A DNA stretch of 64,000 nucleotides from JABDMH01 sp050298535 (GTDB lineage Bacteria; Bacteroidota; Bacteroidia; Chitinophagales; Saprospiraceae), in assembly GCA_050298535.1 (NCBI GenBank), contig JBNKUI010000038.1, positions 1 through 64,000 of the forward strand, in the 5' to 3' direction. Position 1 is the first letter of the stretch, and every line of letters starts with the position of its first letter. The position numbers and the translations under genes are program-made. The notes under the pieces are model-generated. The model saw only the letters and a list, made by a program, of their open reading frames with translations, made no database searches and had not been told where the DNA came from. Shown piece by piece: positions 45,119-52,555 of the stretch.

Positions 45119-45134
45119 TTTAACATGGGTTGAT

Positions 45135-45182
45135 GACGGCTCGGCAGCATCGTCGGGCCGTTGTATTTGCCCTTCTTTTTTT
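45135..45182 (+). terminator. Possible terminator after the lipoprotein gene
   Basis: A GC-rich stem near 45136-45163 (ACGGC/GCCGT) is followed, after a spacer of about 12 bases, by TTCTTTTTTTT. The distance from stem to T-tract is longer than usual. Confidence 0.35.
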
Positions 45183-45198
45183 TAGAGTTTGTGCTGAC

Positions 45199-45352
45199 GA
45201 TGCTGACGATGCTACATTCGATGCTTTGCATCTCATTTCGCATGTCAGCATCTTGTAGTAAATGAAAATCCCCGTTAGCAAAAGCTAACAGGGACATACT
45301 GAAGGTTTAATGTCTTAGCGAGGATCAATGCTGACAGGCGCAGCCTCGTCAG
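45199..45352. repeat. Palindromic repeat element, copy 1 (two hairpins plus terminator hairpin)
   Basis: Three parts are seen. Hairpin 1 (45199-45252, 54 bases) has an outer stem GATGCTGAC/GTCAGCATC and an inner stem GATGC-TTT-GCATC (45220-45232). A terminator-like hairpin at 45271-45293 (CCC GTTAGC AAAA GCTAAC A GGG) has a T-rich tail on the minus strand. Hairpin 2 at 45331-45352 is CTGAC A GGC GCA GCC TC GTCAG. The whole aligns without rearrangement to copy 3 at 49117-49271. Where the two copies differ inside the inner stems, base pairing is kept. Confidence 0.75.
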
Positions 45353-45355
45353 TAA

Positions 45356-45380
45356 TGATCCCATCAGCATCCAACCTGAT
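45356..45380 (-). pseudogene. Decayed 3' end of tRNA-Arg
   Basis: These 25 bases align with the 3' 26 bases of the intact tRNA-Arg(TCT) gene at 49275-49300 (about 19 matches and one gap). They stand in the same position and orientation relative to the palindromic repeat. The T-arm sequence is damaged and the rest of the tRNA is not recognisable, so this is a relic rather than a gene. Confidence 0.6.
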
Positions 45381-45616
45381 ATACGGACTAGTTAAGAAGA
45401 GTTTCATACGTCGTTCACACTGTGGAAAATCATCCAAAAGACATACGGAAAAGATCCATGATACGATGCAAAGTATCACATTAGATACGTGTCGGTATCT
45501 TTAAAATAATCGTCTTCACCCAATCAAATGCGCAGACAAAAAGCTTTGATTTGTCCCCTTTTGCAATCTAAGATGAAAGCAAAGACGATACCCTTCTTTT
45601 AAATTCTAGGCGATGC

Positions 45617-45919
45617 TCAGCCTTCGGAACTCTGGAGCCTACTTCGTCCCAAGGCACGAGTTTCTTCATCATCCAGAACAGGAGTGACTACAGCATCCAA
45701 AATACTGTTCCAATTTAGGGCCCAGTTGGCCATCGCCACGGGATCATCCGATTCGTAGATGGCCACACCGGTAAATTCCGCAATGTTATGCCAGCGACCA
45801 ATAAGGCGAACTGAATCGCCCATATCTGCTGCATCGTCCTGGGCTGTCATTTGAGCAAAACCTGCTAGTGCATCTTGTCGTTTATCCGGGTGGACTTTCC
45901 ATGATAACATGAACTTCAT
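45617..45919 (-). CDS. DUF3303-like small protein
   Basis: The 100-residue product starts MKFMLSWKVHPDKRQDALAG and continues with an alpha/beta ferredoxin-like pattern (VRLIGRWHNIAEFTGVAIYE, then DDPVAMANWALNW). This resembles DUF3303 or dimeric alpha-beta-barrel proteins. The ATG at 45919 is preferred to the upstream in-frame ATG at 45982 because homology-like sequence begins there. The function is unknown. It lies alone in repeat-rich DNA. Confidence 0.65.
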   Translation of the reverse strand: MKFMLSWKVHPDKRQDALAGFAQMTAQDDAADMGDSVRLIGRWHNIAEFTGVAIYESDDPVAMANWALNWNSILDAVVTPVLDDEETRALGRSRLQSSEG

Positions 45920-46074
45920 ATTAAATAATTTTAGATTGATTAATAATGATATGAACTCGGTAAATGGGACAAAAAGAGGCATGCTATTAATCGATATACA
46001 AGGTCAAAACTGACGTTGATTATTGATATAGCGGTCTTATACTAAGGTAAGCAGTTTCATGGACTTTTGCTGCC

Positions 46075-46128
46075 GATGCTGACGATGCTACATTCGATAT
46101 TGCGTATCTCACTTCACATGTCAGCATC
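46075..46128. repeat. Palindromic repeat element, copy 2 (hairpin 1 only)
   Basis: These 54 bases have the same outer stem as copy 1 (GATGCTGAC 46075-46083 with GTCAGCATC 46120-46128) and the inner stem GATAT-TGC-GTATC (46096-46108). The terminator hairpin and hairpin 2 are absent. No gene is supported in the surrounding gap 45920-46424. Confidence 0.75.
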
Positions 46129-46424
46129 TTGTATGAAATGGGCACGAGGGAGTAAATATCAAATGCTGAAAAGACTGGAAACTGCGTGTGAGGCAGTGAG
46201 GGAAGAAGCGAAAAGCGTGACAAACCTGCCTGTGGAATGATTGGAGCTGGCTGCTGTGGTCGAGAGACTTGGCACAACTTTTTGCCGAGCGAACAGTGCC
46301 GAACTCCTTATAACAACAGAATAGAAACAGGTATATCTCGTGGACAATCGTCATACTACTTTACATTGCGCTGACTACCAGCATCGAGCGCTCCGTTGTA
46401 TCATATAGTTAAGTTGATAAATCG

Positions 46425-47234
46425 TCAAAAAGCCCTAACAGCTCGCACTCGATAGTCGTCGTTTTTAATACCACCGCTCTGAGTACCATCGTTGAATTGC
46501 TGCGCCCAGGCAATGAATGCTTCTACCTCGGAAGAACTCCAATACCAAATATCCGCAAACCCGCCGATATTTGTATTTGGAGTTGCGGCTCCTTTTCCTA
46601 TCTTTTGGTACATTTCGTTTAATTCCTTGGCTGAAGGCAAAAACCAGTCTTCATATTCACTAAGTGACAAATTCGCACAAATGACAGCGGCGTCGCCTGG
46701 TACTGAACAGCTAGCTGTGTCAATGCCCACCGTATTGGTAGCACCATCACCAATTTCCGCACCCTCTCCAGATGGACCACTTGTTACATTAGGAATGGGC
46801 AAATCCGTTCCATTACAATGCCAAGGTATGCTGAAATCACCTTGATAATCCTGATCTTGGGGGGCAGCTACCAGCCCTTTCATTCCCGGAATAGTATCCT
46901 GATCATCTAAATAAAAGATCAAACCGCCTTGATACATTTTACCCATCAAGCTGTCTGGATGCGCTCCAGCTGCCACTATGTCCAACGGACAGATACCTGC
47001 ATTCAATAATCCCTGGATACCAGCAGATCCCAGCGGAATTCCAAAACTCAGTAGTATCTGATCTACATAGGCTTCCAAATAGGCCTTTGTAACCGCATCC
47101 TGTGGATCTACCGGATCTTTTACATTTTTGATTTGCCCCGATGCTTGTATCTCTACTTCCTGCCCATACACTGAAGAGCAAAACGGAAATAAGATCAAAA
47201 GGAAAATAATAGGCCTTGTTGTGTGAAGAATCAT
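46425..47234 (-). CDS. Exported protein with DUF1566/Lcl-like C-terminal domain
   Basis: The 269-residue protein has a signal peptide ending SVYGQ (about residue 25). A short linker follows with VKDPVDPQDAVTKAYLEAYV, a segment seen in tail-fibre-like proteins. A C-terminal DUF1566-like domain includes YQGGLIFYLDD, GLVAAPQDQ, YEDWFLPSAKELNEMYQ, WYWSSSE and the ending DYRVRAVRAF. It is probably a surface or extracellular protein. The promoter at 47266-47295 would start transcription near 47260, which supports the ATG at 47234 over the in-frame ATG at 47255. Confidence 0.8.
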   Translation of the reverse strand: MILHTTRPIIFLLILFPFCSSVYGQEVEIQASGQIKNVKDPVDPQDAVTKAYLEAYVDQILLSFGIPLGSAGIQGLLNAGICPLDIVAAGAHPDSLMGKMYQGGLIFYLDDQDTIPGMKGLVAAPQDQDYQGDFSIPWHCNGTDLPIPNVTSGPSGEGAEIGDGATNTVGIDTASCSVPGDAAVICANLSLSEYEDWFLPSAKELNEMYQKIGKGAATPNTNIGGFADIWYWSSSEVEAFIAWAQQFNDGTQSGGIKNDDYRVRAVRAF

Positions 47235-47265
47235 TCTCTTTAGGTTTCTGCTCAAACGAAGATAC

Positions 47266-47295
47266 CAAATTTATATCTCATCTTAATTTCGGCAA
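47266..47295 (-). promoter_or_regulatory. Full Bacteroidota promoter of the DUF1566 gene
   Basis: On the minus strand, TTG (47295-47293) is followed after 19 bases by TAAATTTG (47273-47266), matching the -33/-7 consensus and spacing exactly. The same -7 octamer is used by the tRNA-Arg promoter. Confidence 0.7.
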
Positions 47296-47467
47296 TTCAC
47301 TGGTAAGTGACTATAATGCATTGTATCTATTCATCCATAGGAATAGATTTTTTTCTGAAAGCAATGTTCTGAGTCAGTTTAAAGCTTATAATCAGATTGC
47401 TGATTTGATGGATTGATAGTGAATATTATATGTACATTTTAATAAGTGAACTGTATAGAGGAAATTT

Positions 47468-47530
47468 ACTGAGGTATAATATTTTTAAACTGAGGTATAA
47501 TTTTCTTAAACCGGGGTATAGAAAAAGTAG
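47468..47530. repeat. Tandem 21-bp repeats between divergent surface-protein genes
   Basis: Two nearly identical 21-bp units (47468-47488 and 47489-47509, each beginning ACTGAGGTATAAT) are followed by a degenerate third (47510-47530, ACCGGGGTATAG). The unit length is two helical turns, so the repeated GGTATA would face the same side of the helix. They lie between the DUF1566 and FISUMP genes. An open frame across them (47430-47666) has no protein-like character. Otherwise the gap 47296-47721 shows nothing. Confidence 0.6.
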
Positions 47531-47721
47531 ACGATCTCAGCGTTGGAATTTTGCCCGAAAAGCCCTTAATCACCTCCAGCAGTTTGGCAGGGAGTTTCAC
47601 CTAGAGACAGATTATAACCATTTTGACGAAAGCAAGGACTACAACTCTTGCTGGATCCCTGATTAGTCATCCTTATCTGAATTTCATTTTAATTTTTTAC
47701 TTTATCTAAAAGTATAAAGTC

Positions 47722-48555
47722 ATGCGAGTAGCAGTCCTGTTAATCCTGTCAATCTCTTTATCATTCCTCTATGCTCAGGAAAAAGAACTTGAAGTCGAAG
47801 GAGGTATTAAGATAGGCGATGTTCAATCTAATCCTGAACCTGGCACTATTAGGTGGAGCGGTCTTGACTTTGAAGGTTGGAATGGTGAAAAATGGGTCTC
47901 CTTAACCGACAGACAAACGGGGCCTGTCACTTATATTCAAGGCAATTCCTATTCGACAGTGAGCATTGGAGATCAGATCTGGATGAGTGAAAATTTGAGG
48001 GCGACTTCCTACAATGATGGCACTCCAATTCCAAAAATTGAAGACAACATCGAATGGGCTATGATGAGTACACCTGCATATTGTTATTATAACAACGACT
48101 CGACAATACTTATACCTGAGGCAGGTGCTCTATACAATTATTTCACGGTTGCCGATACCAATCAAAGGAATGTATGCCCGGCCGGATGGCATGTCCCTTC
48201 CAATCAAGATTGGACTGATCTAACTGATTTTCTGGAGGAAAATGGTTTTGGCGAGGGAGGAAGTGGAGATGACATTGCTGGTTCGATGAGTTTTTACGGA
48301 TCAAACAAGAGCGGATTCTCGGTCGATCCCAATTTTCCCTATCGAAAGTTTAATGGTGATTTTGTATTGATAGGAATTGAAAGCCGTTTTTGGACCTCGA
48401 CAATTGATCCAGACAATCTCCCAGGTTTTCCTTTAGGAACTGCATATTATAGGAGTTTTGGTGTTGGTAGTGATTTTGTGGAACCTCGACCTCCAGAAGG
48501 AACACCAACTACCGCTGGGAATTATGTACGATGTATCAAAGACTCTTCCCCATAA
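47722..48555 (+). CDS. Exported FISUMP-domain protein
   Basis: The 277-residue protein has a signal peptide (to about residue 18, SFLYAQ). A short collagen- or tail-fibre-like linker follows (GGIKIGDVQSNPEPGTIRW), then the Fibrobacter major paralogous (FISUMP) domain. That domain shows VSIGDQIWMSENLRAT, AGALYNYFTVAD, VCPAGWHVPSNQDW, SGFSV and NYVRCIKD at the C-terminus. Such domains are common in surface proteins of Fibrobacteres and Bacteroidota, and their role is unknown. It is divergent from the DUF1566 gene, which has a similar overall plan. Confidence 0.85.
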   Translation: MRVAVLLILSISLSFLYAQEKELEVEGGIKIGDVQSNPEPGTIRWSGLDFEGWNGEKWVSLTDRQTGPVTYIQGNSYSTVSIGDQIWMSENLRATSYNDGTPIPKIEDNIEWAMMSTPAYCYYNNDSTILIPEAGALYNYFTVADTNQRNVCPAGWHVPSNQDWTDLTDFLEENGFGEGGSGDDIAGSMSFYGSNKSGFSVDPNFPYRKFNGDFVLIGIESRFWTSTIDPDNLPGFPLGTAYYRSFGVGSDFVEPRPPEGTPTTAGNYVRCIKDSSP

Positions 48556-48613
48556 ATCATTTCGACGGAAGAGAGCCAAAAGCCCCCTCTCGCCGATCAT
48601 GGTTCAGTAAAAG

Positions 48614-48757
48614 TTAAGAGGCTCGTTTAAGAGCACTCTCTGCCAGTTCCTTGATGGAACTTTCTTTCTCTACTGGTGCATCAACGTAAAACCATCGATG
48701 TGAAATCTTGATCGTCTCTCCATTGTCCAGTTCGTAATCGTAGGGTTCTTCCTCCAT
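48614..48757 (-). CDS. Small open reading frame of 47 residues, possible protein remnant
   Basis: This frame starts at an ATG preceded in frame by TGA. It overlaps the last few codons of the DUF6090 remnant and reads like real protein (IKISHRWFYVDAPVEKESS, then IKELAESALKRAS). It may be the C-terminal scrap of another gene joined to the DUF6090 fragment, or a small gene in its own right. No domain is recognised. Confidence 0.3.
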   Translation of the reverse strand: MEEEPYDYELDNGETIKISHRWFYVDAPVEKESSIKELAESALKRAS

Positions 48758-48897
48758 TCATTCCAGTTATTCACCTGCAAAGCCAATAGAATACCGATCA
48801 TCACCAAGAGAATCTCTCCCGCTGCATAGAGCAGGTACTTTGATATTCGACCACTATCGAGTAGATCCTCTCTGATCCTCCTGAAGAATGTAATCAT
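48751..48897 (-). pseudogene. Truncated DUF6090 gene (N-terminal fragment)
   Basis: From ATG 48897 the minus strand encodes about 47 residues with the DUF6090 hallmark: KYLLYAAGEILLVMIGILLA followed by LQVNNWNEWRK. This is clearly related to the intact gene at 10602. Homology stops abruptly near 48751, and the soluble domain of about 200 residues is missing. The frame runs on into unrelated sequence, so this is a remnant. Confidence 0.7.
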
Positions 48898-49116
48898 GCA
48901 AGAAGATACCAAATAAAGGTGGTTGGATCTGGAAATACACTCTTTTATAAGAACTGCAAACAGGTAGCAAGTTGTGAACTGAGTATTTTCCTGATCTACT
49001 CTGCTGATGGATTCAGTAGTTTTTCCAGTGGAATGGCATACACTGGTCGTACGCCCTAGTTTGATGTTGTCTGAAAAAGTAAAGTTTAATTTTAAATTCT
49101 GGTTCTTGCTGTGTTC

Positions 49117-49271
49117 GATACTGACGATGCAGCGCTCGATACTGCGTATCTCACTACGCATGTCAGCATCTTGTACAAAATGAAAATCCCCGTTAGCAAA
49201 AGCTAACAGGGATTACTGAATGTTTAATGTCTTACATTGTCAGTCAATGCTGACAGACGAAGTCTCGTCAG
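49117..49271. repeat. Palindromic repeat element, copy 3, directly downstream of tRNA-Arg
   Basis: Hairpin 1 is at 49117-49170 (54 bases, outer stem GATACTGAC/GTCAGCATC with one mismatch, inner stem GATAC-TGC-GTATC at 49138-49150). The terminator hairpin is at 49189-49211, and hairpin 2 at 49250-49271 (CTGAC A GAC GAA GTC TC GTCAG). Compared with copy 1, the inner stem of hairpin 1 changes GC to AC with GC to GT on the other arm, and hairpin 2 changes GGC/GCC to GAC/GTC. Both are compensatory. The element starts 3 bases from the tRNA 3' end. Confidence 0.78.
49176..49211 (-). terminator. Terminator of the tRNA-Arg transcript
   Basis: Read on the minus strand, CCC T GTTAGC TTTT GCTAAC GGGG is followed by ATTTTCATTTTG. 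The stem has 9 pairs with one bulge. It lies 64 bases after the tRNA 3' end and is kept identically in repeat copy 1. Confidence 0.7.
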
Positions 49272-49274
49272 TAG

Positions 49275-49348
49275 TGACCCCATCAGGACTCGAACCTGAA
49301 ACCTGCTGCTTAGAAGGCAGCTGCTCTATCCAGTTGAGCTATGAGGCC
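49275..49348 (-). tRNA. tRNA-Arg (anticodon TCT)
   Basis: The minus strand folds as a complete cloverleaf. The acceptor GGCCTCA/TGGGGTC has two G-T wobbles. The D-arm is AGCTCAACTGGATAGAGC, the anticodon stem is GCTGC/GCAGC with loop CTTCTAA (anticodon TCT, reading AGA/AGG), and the T-arm is CAGG-TTCGAGT-CCTG. CCA is not encoded. A full promoter lies upstream and an intrinsic terminator downstream. An apparent open frame across it on the plus strand is a translation artefact. Confidence 0.95.
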
Positions 49349-49367
49349 ATTTTTTCAAAAGCGAGGG

Positions 49368-49398
49368 CAAATTTACTCCATTTTGTAAAAATGAACAA
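49368..49398 (-). promoter_or_regulatory. Promoter of tRNA-Arg
   Basis: On the minus strand, TTG (49398-49396) is followed after 20 bases by TAAATTTG (49375-49368). Transcription would start about 13 bases before the mature tRNA 5' end. Confidence 0.72.
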
Positions 49399-49472
49399 CC
49401 TTCAGGCAGGAAACCATATATTTATTATCGATGCAATTTTTCAAAGCCTATGCAGAGGCCCTATAAACAAAG

Positions 49473-50162
49473 ATGAGTATACAGATAGAAGATAGCTGGA
49501 AGGAAGCACTGGAAGATGAATTTCAGCAGCCCTATTTTGACCATATCCGCAAATTTCTGCGGCAGGAGAAGCACCAGGGAAAAGTGATCTATCCCCCGGG
49601 ACCATTGATCTTCAATGCTTTTGACACAACGCCATTCCATGAGGTGAAAGTGGTAATCCTGGGACAGGATCCCTATCATGGACCCGGTCAGGCGATGGGG
49701 CTTTCATTCAGCGTGCCTCAGGGTATTAAGCCTCCACCCTCCCTAAAGAACATCTACAAAGAACTACAGGCTGATCTGCAGGTACCTATTCCTTCTCACG
49801 GTGATCTCACGACTTGGGCACAGCAGGGAGTCTTCCTGCTCAACGCTATGCTTACCGTGGAGCGGGGTAAGGCAGGATCGCATCAAAAGATTGGATGGCA
49901 ATCTTTTACGGATGCGGTGATTCGCATTTTAAGCGAAAGGAGAGAAGGGTTGGTCTTTCTCCTATGGGGAAGATTTGCACAATCAAAGATCAATCTGATT
50001 GATCAGATGAAACATTATGTCTTCCAGTCGGCCCATCCATCGCCATTGGCTGGGAATAAGTTCTTCAACAATCATCATTTTAGTCGTACCAACGAAATTC
50101 TTCTTAAACAGGGACTGATGCCGATTGACTGGTCTTTACCGGAAGAAGAGATTGAAGATTGA
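49473..50162 (+). CDS. ung: Uracil-DNA glycosylase, family 1
   Basis: This enzyme excises uracil from DNA in base-excision repair. The 229-residue product has the usual length and all key motifs: the water-activating loop GQDPYHGPGQA (about residues 64-74, catalytic Asp66), the Pro-rich GIKPPPSLKNIYKEL, LLNAMLTVERGKAGSH, and the Leu-intercalation loop HPSPL (about 190-194). It is divergent from tRNA-Arg and does not appear to be in an operon. Confidence 0.97.
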   Translation: MSIQIEDSWKEALEDEFQQPYFDHIRKFLRQEKHQGKVIYPPGPLIFNAFDTTPFHEVKVVILGQDPYHGPGQAMGLSFSVPQGIKPPPSLKNIYKELQADLQVPIPSHGDLTTWAQQGVFLLNAMLTVERGKAGSHQKIGWQSFTDAVIRILSERREGLVFLLWGRFAQSKINLIDQMKHYVFQSAHPSPLAGNKFFNNHHFSRTNEILLKQGLMPIDWSLPEEEIED

Positions 50163-50330
50163 ATTGCTATGACCGGACTTGTTTCCGCACTTCGATGAAA
50201 TTTTCCCAATTTACCGCTCAAGAAACTCAGATGTCGAGAGTACGGTGCTTTAAAAGAAATTACCGGATACTCTCTGGTAGCCGAAGCCTTTGGAGTAGGT
50301 TGCGGATAACGTTCTAAGACGGAGGCGGCC

Positions 50331-50912
50331 TTATTTATTGATTTTTTCCAAATGAAAATATTCGATGATCTGGTCTGCAGCTTCCTCAGCTGTCATATTA
50401 CCGGTATCAATTTTTAAATAATCATCTCCTGAAAATTCATCCTCCAATGTACTGGTGCGATGATGTTCAAACTCGTTCCGCAATATTTTTTCAGATAATT
50501 CCAAATTGCGTTTTAGGGGTTTTTCATGCAGACGATCTGGAAGTATATTTCGCTTCAGACGGACTTCCAGGGTAGCATAAAGCTCAGCTATAACTGAAGT
50601 CCCTCCTGCAGCATCAAAAATGCCACAAATTCTTTCGATGTATTCCTTGTCTTCAGGATCATCAAAGTCGGGTACCATTGTGAATATCAGTCCGGGCAGA
50701 TCGCTAGATGCTACTGCCTCGAAGATGGAAAAGCGTATGTCTTCATCGAGCTTTCTAAAGGGAGGTGTACCAAAATCAAAGAAGTGATTTACTAAATCAA
50801 TTGACATGTGATTGTGAAATAATTTCAATCCAGTCTTGCGAGCAATATGTTTACCTACCGTCATCTTACCAACAGCAGAAGGACCGACTAACATTAATAA
50901 TTTCATGATCAT
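50331..50912 (-). CDS. P-loop nucleoside/shikimate-kinase-like ATPase
   Basis: The 193-residue protein has a Walker A motif GPSAVGKMT near residues 9-17 and a kinase-like fold. FHNHMSIDLVNHFFDFG near 32-48 and a lid-like basic segment, EVRLKRNILPDRLHEKP, follow. Proteins of this type are annotated as AAA-family or shikimate-kinase-like; the substrate cannot be read. An in-frame ATG at 50906 is an alternative start. It ends 11 bases after a run of non-coding sequence and is not coupled to its neighbours. Confidence 0.7.
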   Translation of the reverse strand: MIMKLLMLVGPSAVGKMTVGKHIARKTGLKLFHNHMSIDLVNHFFDFGTPPFRKLDEDIRFSIFEAVASSDLPGLIFTMVPDFDDPEDKEYIERICGIFDAAGGTSVIAELYATLEVRLKRNILPDRLHEKPLKRNLELSEKILRNEFEHHRTSTLEDEFSGDDYLKIDTGNMTAEEAADQIIEYFHLEKINK

Positions 50913-50941
50913 GAAATTAATAAGATCTAGCTATTTGTCTG

Positions 50942-52406
50942 CTAGGTCTTCAGGATCAGCTGAATACTGAGTAGCTCGTTGAATTCTTGGTCACTATGAG
51001 TGATTCTTACAAAATACAAACCAGAAGGAAGGCTGCTGATATCAATTGTTACCGTTTCGGTCACTTCATCAATGGCATCATATACATTGCCCGATTGATC
51101 CAAAATTTCGATGGTGTAGCCGGAAATCAACCCTCCAATAGTGAATGTGGAGGTTACTGGATTGGGCCATAGTTCTATGGCTTGACTTTTTAGGAAGATA
51201 TCGACATCAGGAGTGCTCACCAGCTCATCCGCTCCAATATCGGGCATGTTGTCTGATCGGACTTCGCAGTCAAAATCATCGGTCACGTCGGGGAGATTGA
51301 TCCCGGCATTCGTGATACCCTCAGTGGGCCCAGTCAGATGATAGTCATAGCTGGTCGCATTGGTAAAGATTTGAAAGTCATTGATCTGCACATTGGATTC
51401 GATCGAACCGGATGATCCACTGCTGCGGTCAGAAATGGATCCGTCAGTGTTATTATTGGCGATATGTACCCCTGATGTCGTTGCAAAGCGATACTCAATG
51501 GATCGGGGATAATCACCAGTGATGACGGTGTTATGATACACTTTCGTGTCGGGTGATCCTTCTAGGCCGATCCCCACATCTCTACTGGCGTGTACAAAGT
51601 TATTTCGAACCAACCCTCCAGTGTGTCCATCCACTACGCTACCTCCCAGGCCAAATCCAATACCACGGTCGCAATTGATGATGGTATTATTCTCTACCAG
51701 GGTGCCGGATGATTCCCGCCAGAAATGAATGGCATGCTCCGCCAGATTAGTCTCTGGACTGCGGATGCCCATGAAGGTGTTGTTACGCACGATCCAATCC
51801 ACGGACCGATGGGCGTCAATACCTCCGGTGTAGTATTGGTAGGATGCCGGCGGTAAATTCAAAAACGCAGCATTGTACAATACCCCGGTCTGAGTACAGA
51901 TCTTCTCCTCCAGATACCTTTAGTAGTTGTTCCTTGGCATCCTCAAATCGTACATTCTGGATCAGGCAGTCGTCGGCATCATTGACGCCATCATTATTGC
52001 TGTGAATTTGTACCGGGTGATAATATACATGACCGATGGTCATATCAGCCAGGGTAAATCGATCAGCGGCCACATTAAATATATGGGTGACGCTGTTGTC
52101 GTTCCAACCCTGTCCTTTTACGATCACATCTTCGGCATGGCCCGTGCTGCCGCGGATCGTAAGATCAGACATATTAGCCGAAATAAAAAGCAAGTTCGTA
52201 TTCAACACATAGGTGCCCGGCAGCAATATAATATTACGTTGACCATTGCTGCTATTGGCGGCACTTAGAGCAGCCTGAAGTTCTGCTACGGTACTTACAG
52301 TATCAGAAGGAAATGTATTTTGAGGAAGTGGTGAACATTCACATTGTCCGAAGGTGACATGATGAAACGTGAGTATGGAAAGCAGCAAAACGATAATTAG
52401 CCTCAT
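50942..52406 (-). pseudogene. Secreted right-handed beta-helix protein with T9SS tail, split by a one-base frameshift
   Basis: Two overlapping frames form one gene. The 5' part (from 52406) has a signal peptide (VTFGQ) and beta-helix rungs (LLPGTYVLNTNLLFISANMS, VIVKGQGWND, DCLIQNVRFEDA) up to CCVFEFTAGI. The 3' part resumes with YQYYTGGIDAHRSVDWIVRN. It runs through further rungs to a T9SS type A sorting domain (IELWPNPVTSTFTIGG, LPSGLYFVRI). The total of 1,465 bases is one more than a multiple of three, and removing one base near 51842-51843 restores a single 487-residue protein. The family resembles pectate-lyase or chondroitinase-B-like helices. The extra base could be real decay or a sequencing error. 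Confidence 0.82.
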
Positions 52407-52555
52407 ATGAAAGGGATTGCAAATCGTGTGCCGCCTGTCTTGTCTTATTCAAACGATCAGCAAGGAAATAATTGTGCCTTGAGTGATAAGTGTTTTTATA
52501 GAATTTCATGCATTTTATCGAGTGTCCTTATATTGGTGTTTGAAATTGCGTCTGT

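Noticed and set aside
45010..45297. Minus-strand open frame over repeat copy 1
   Set aside because: It is made of the palindromic repeat and a poly-lysine stretch from the T-tract; no protein-like composition.
47430..47666. Possible small gene between the DUF1566 and FISUMP genes
   Set aside because: It spans the 21-bp tandem repeats and shows only repeat-derived Tyr/Lys/Arg-rich sequence; no ribosome-binding context or domain.
45199..49348. Integrative element with att sites at tRNA-Arg
   Set aside because: No integrase, recombinase or mobilisation gene is present; only the boundary geometry is suggestive, so no mobile element is annotated.
49220..49495. Open reading frame across the tRNA region on the plus strand
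   Set aside because: Its middle is the typical artefactual translation of a tRNA gene in antisense; the real feature is tRNA-Arg.
39112..50323. Shared 13-mer TTCTAAGACGGAG near 39112 and 50311
   Set aside because: Two occurrences of a 13-mer in 64 kb are expected by chance and the flanks do not align.
51830..51860. Programmed ribosomal frameshift in the beta-helix gene
   Set aside because: No slippery heptamer or downstream stimulatory structure was seen; a simple one-base insertion explains it.
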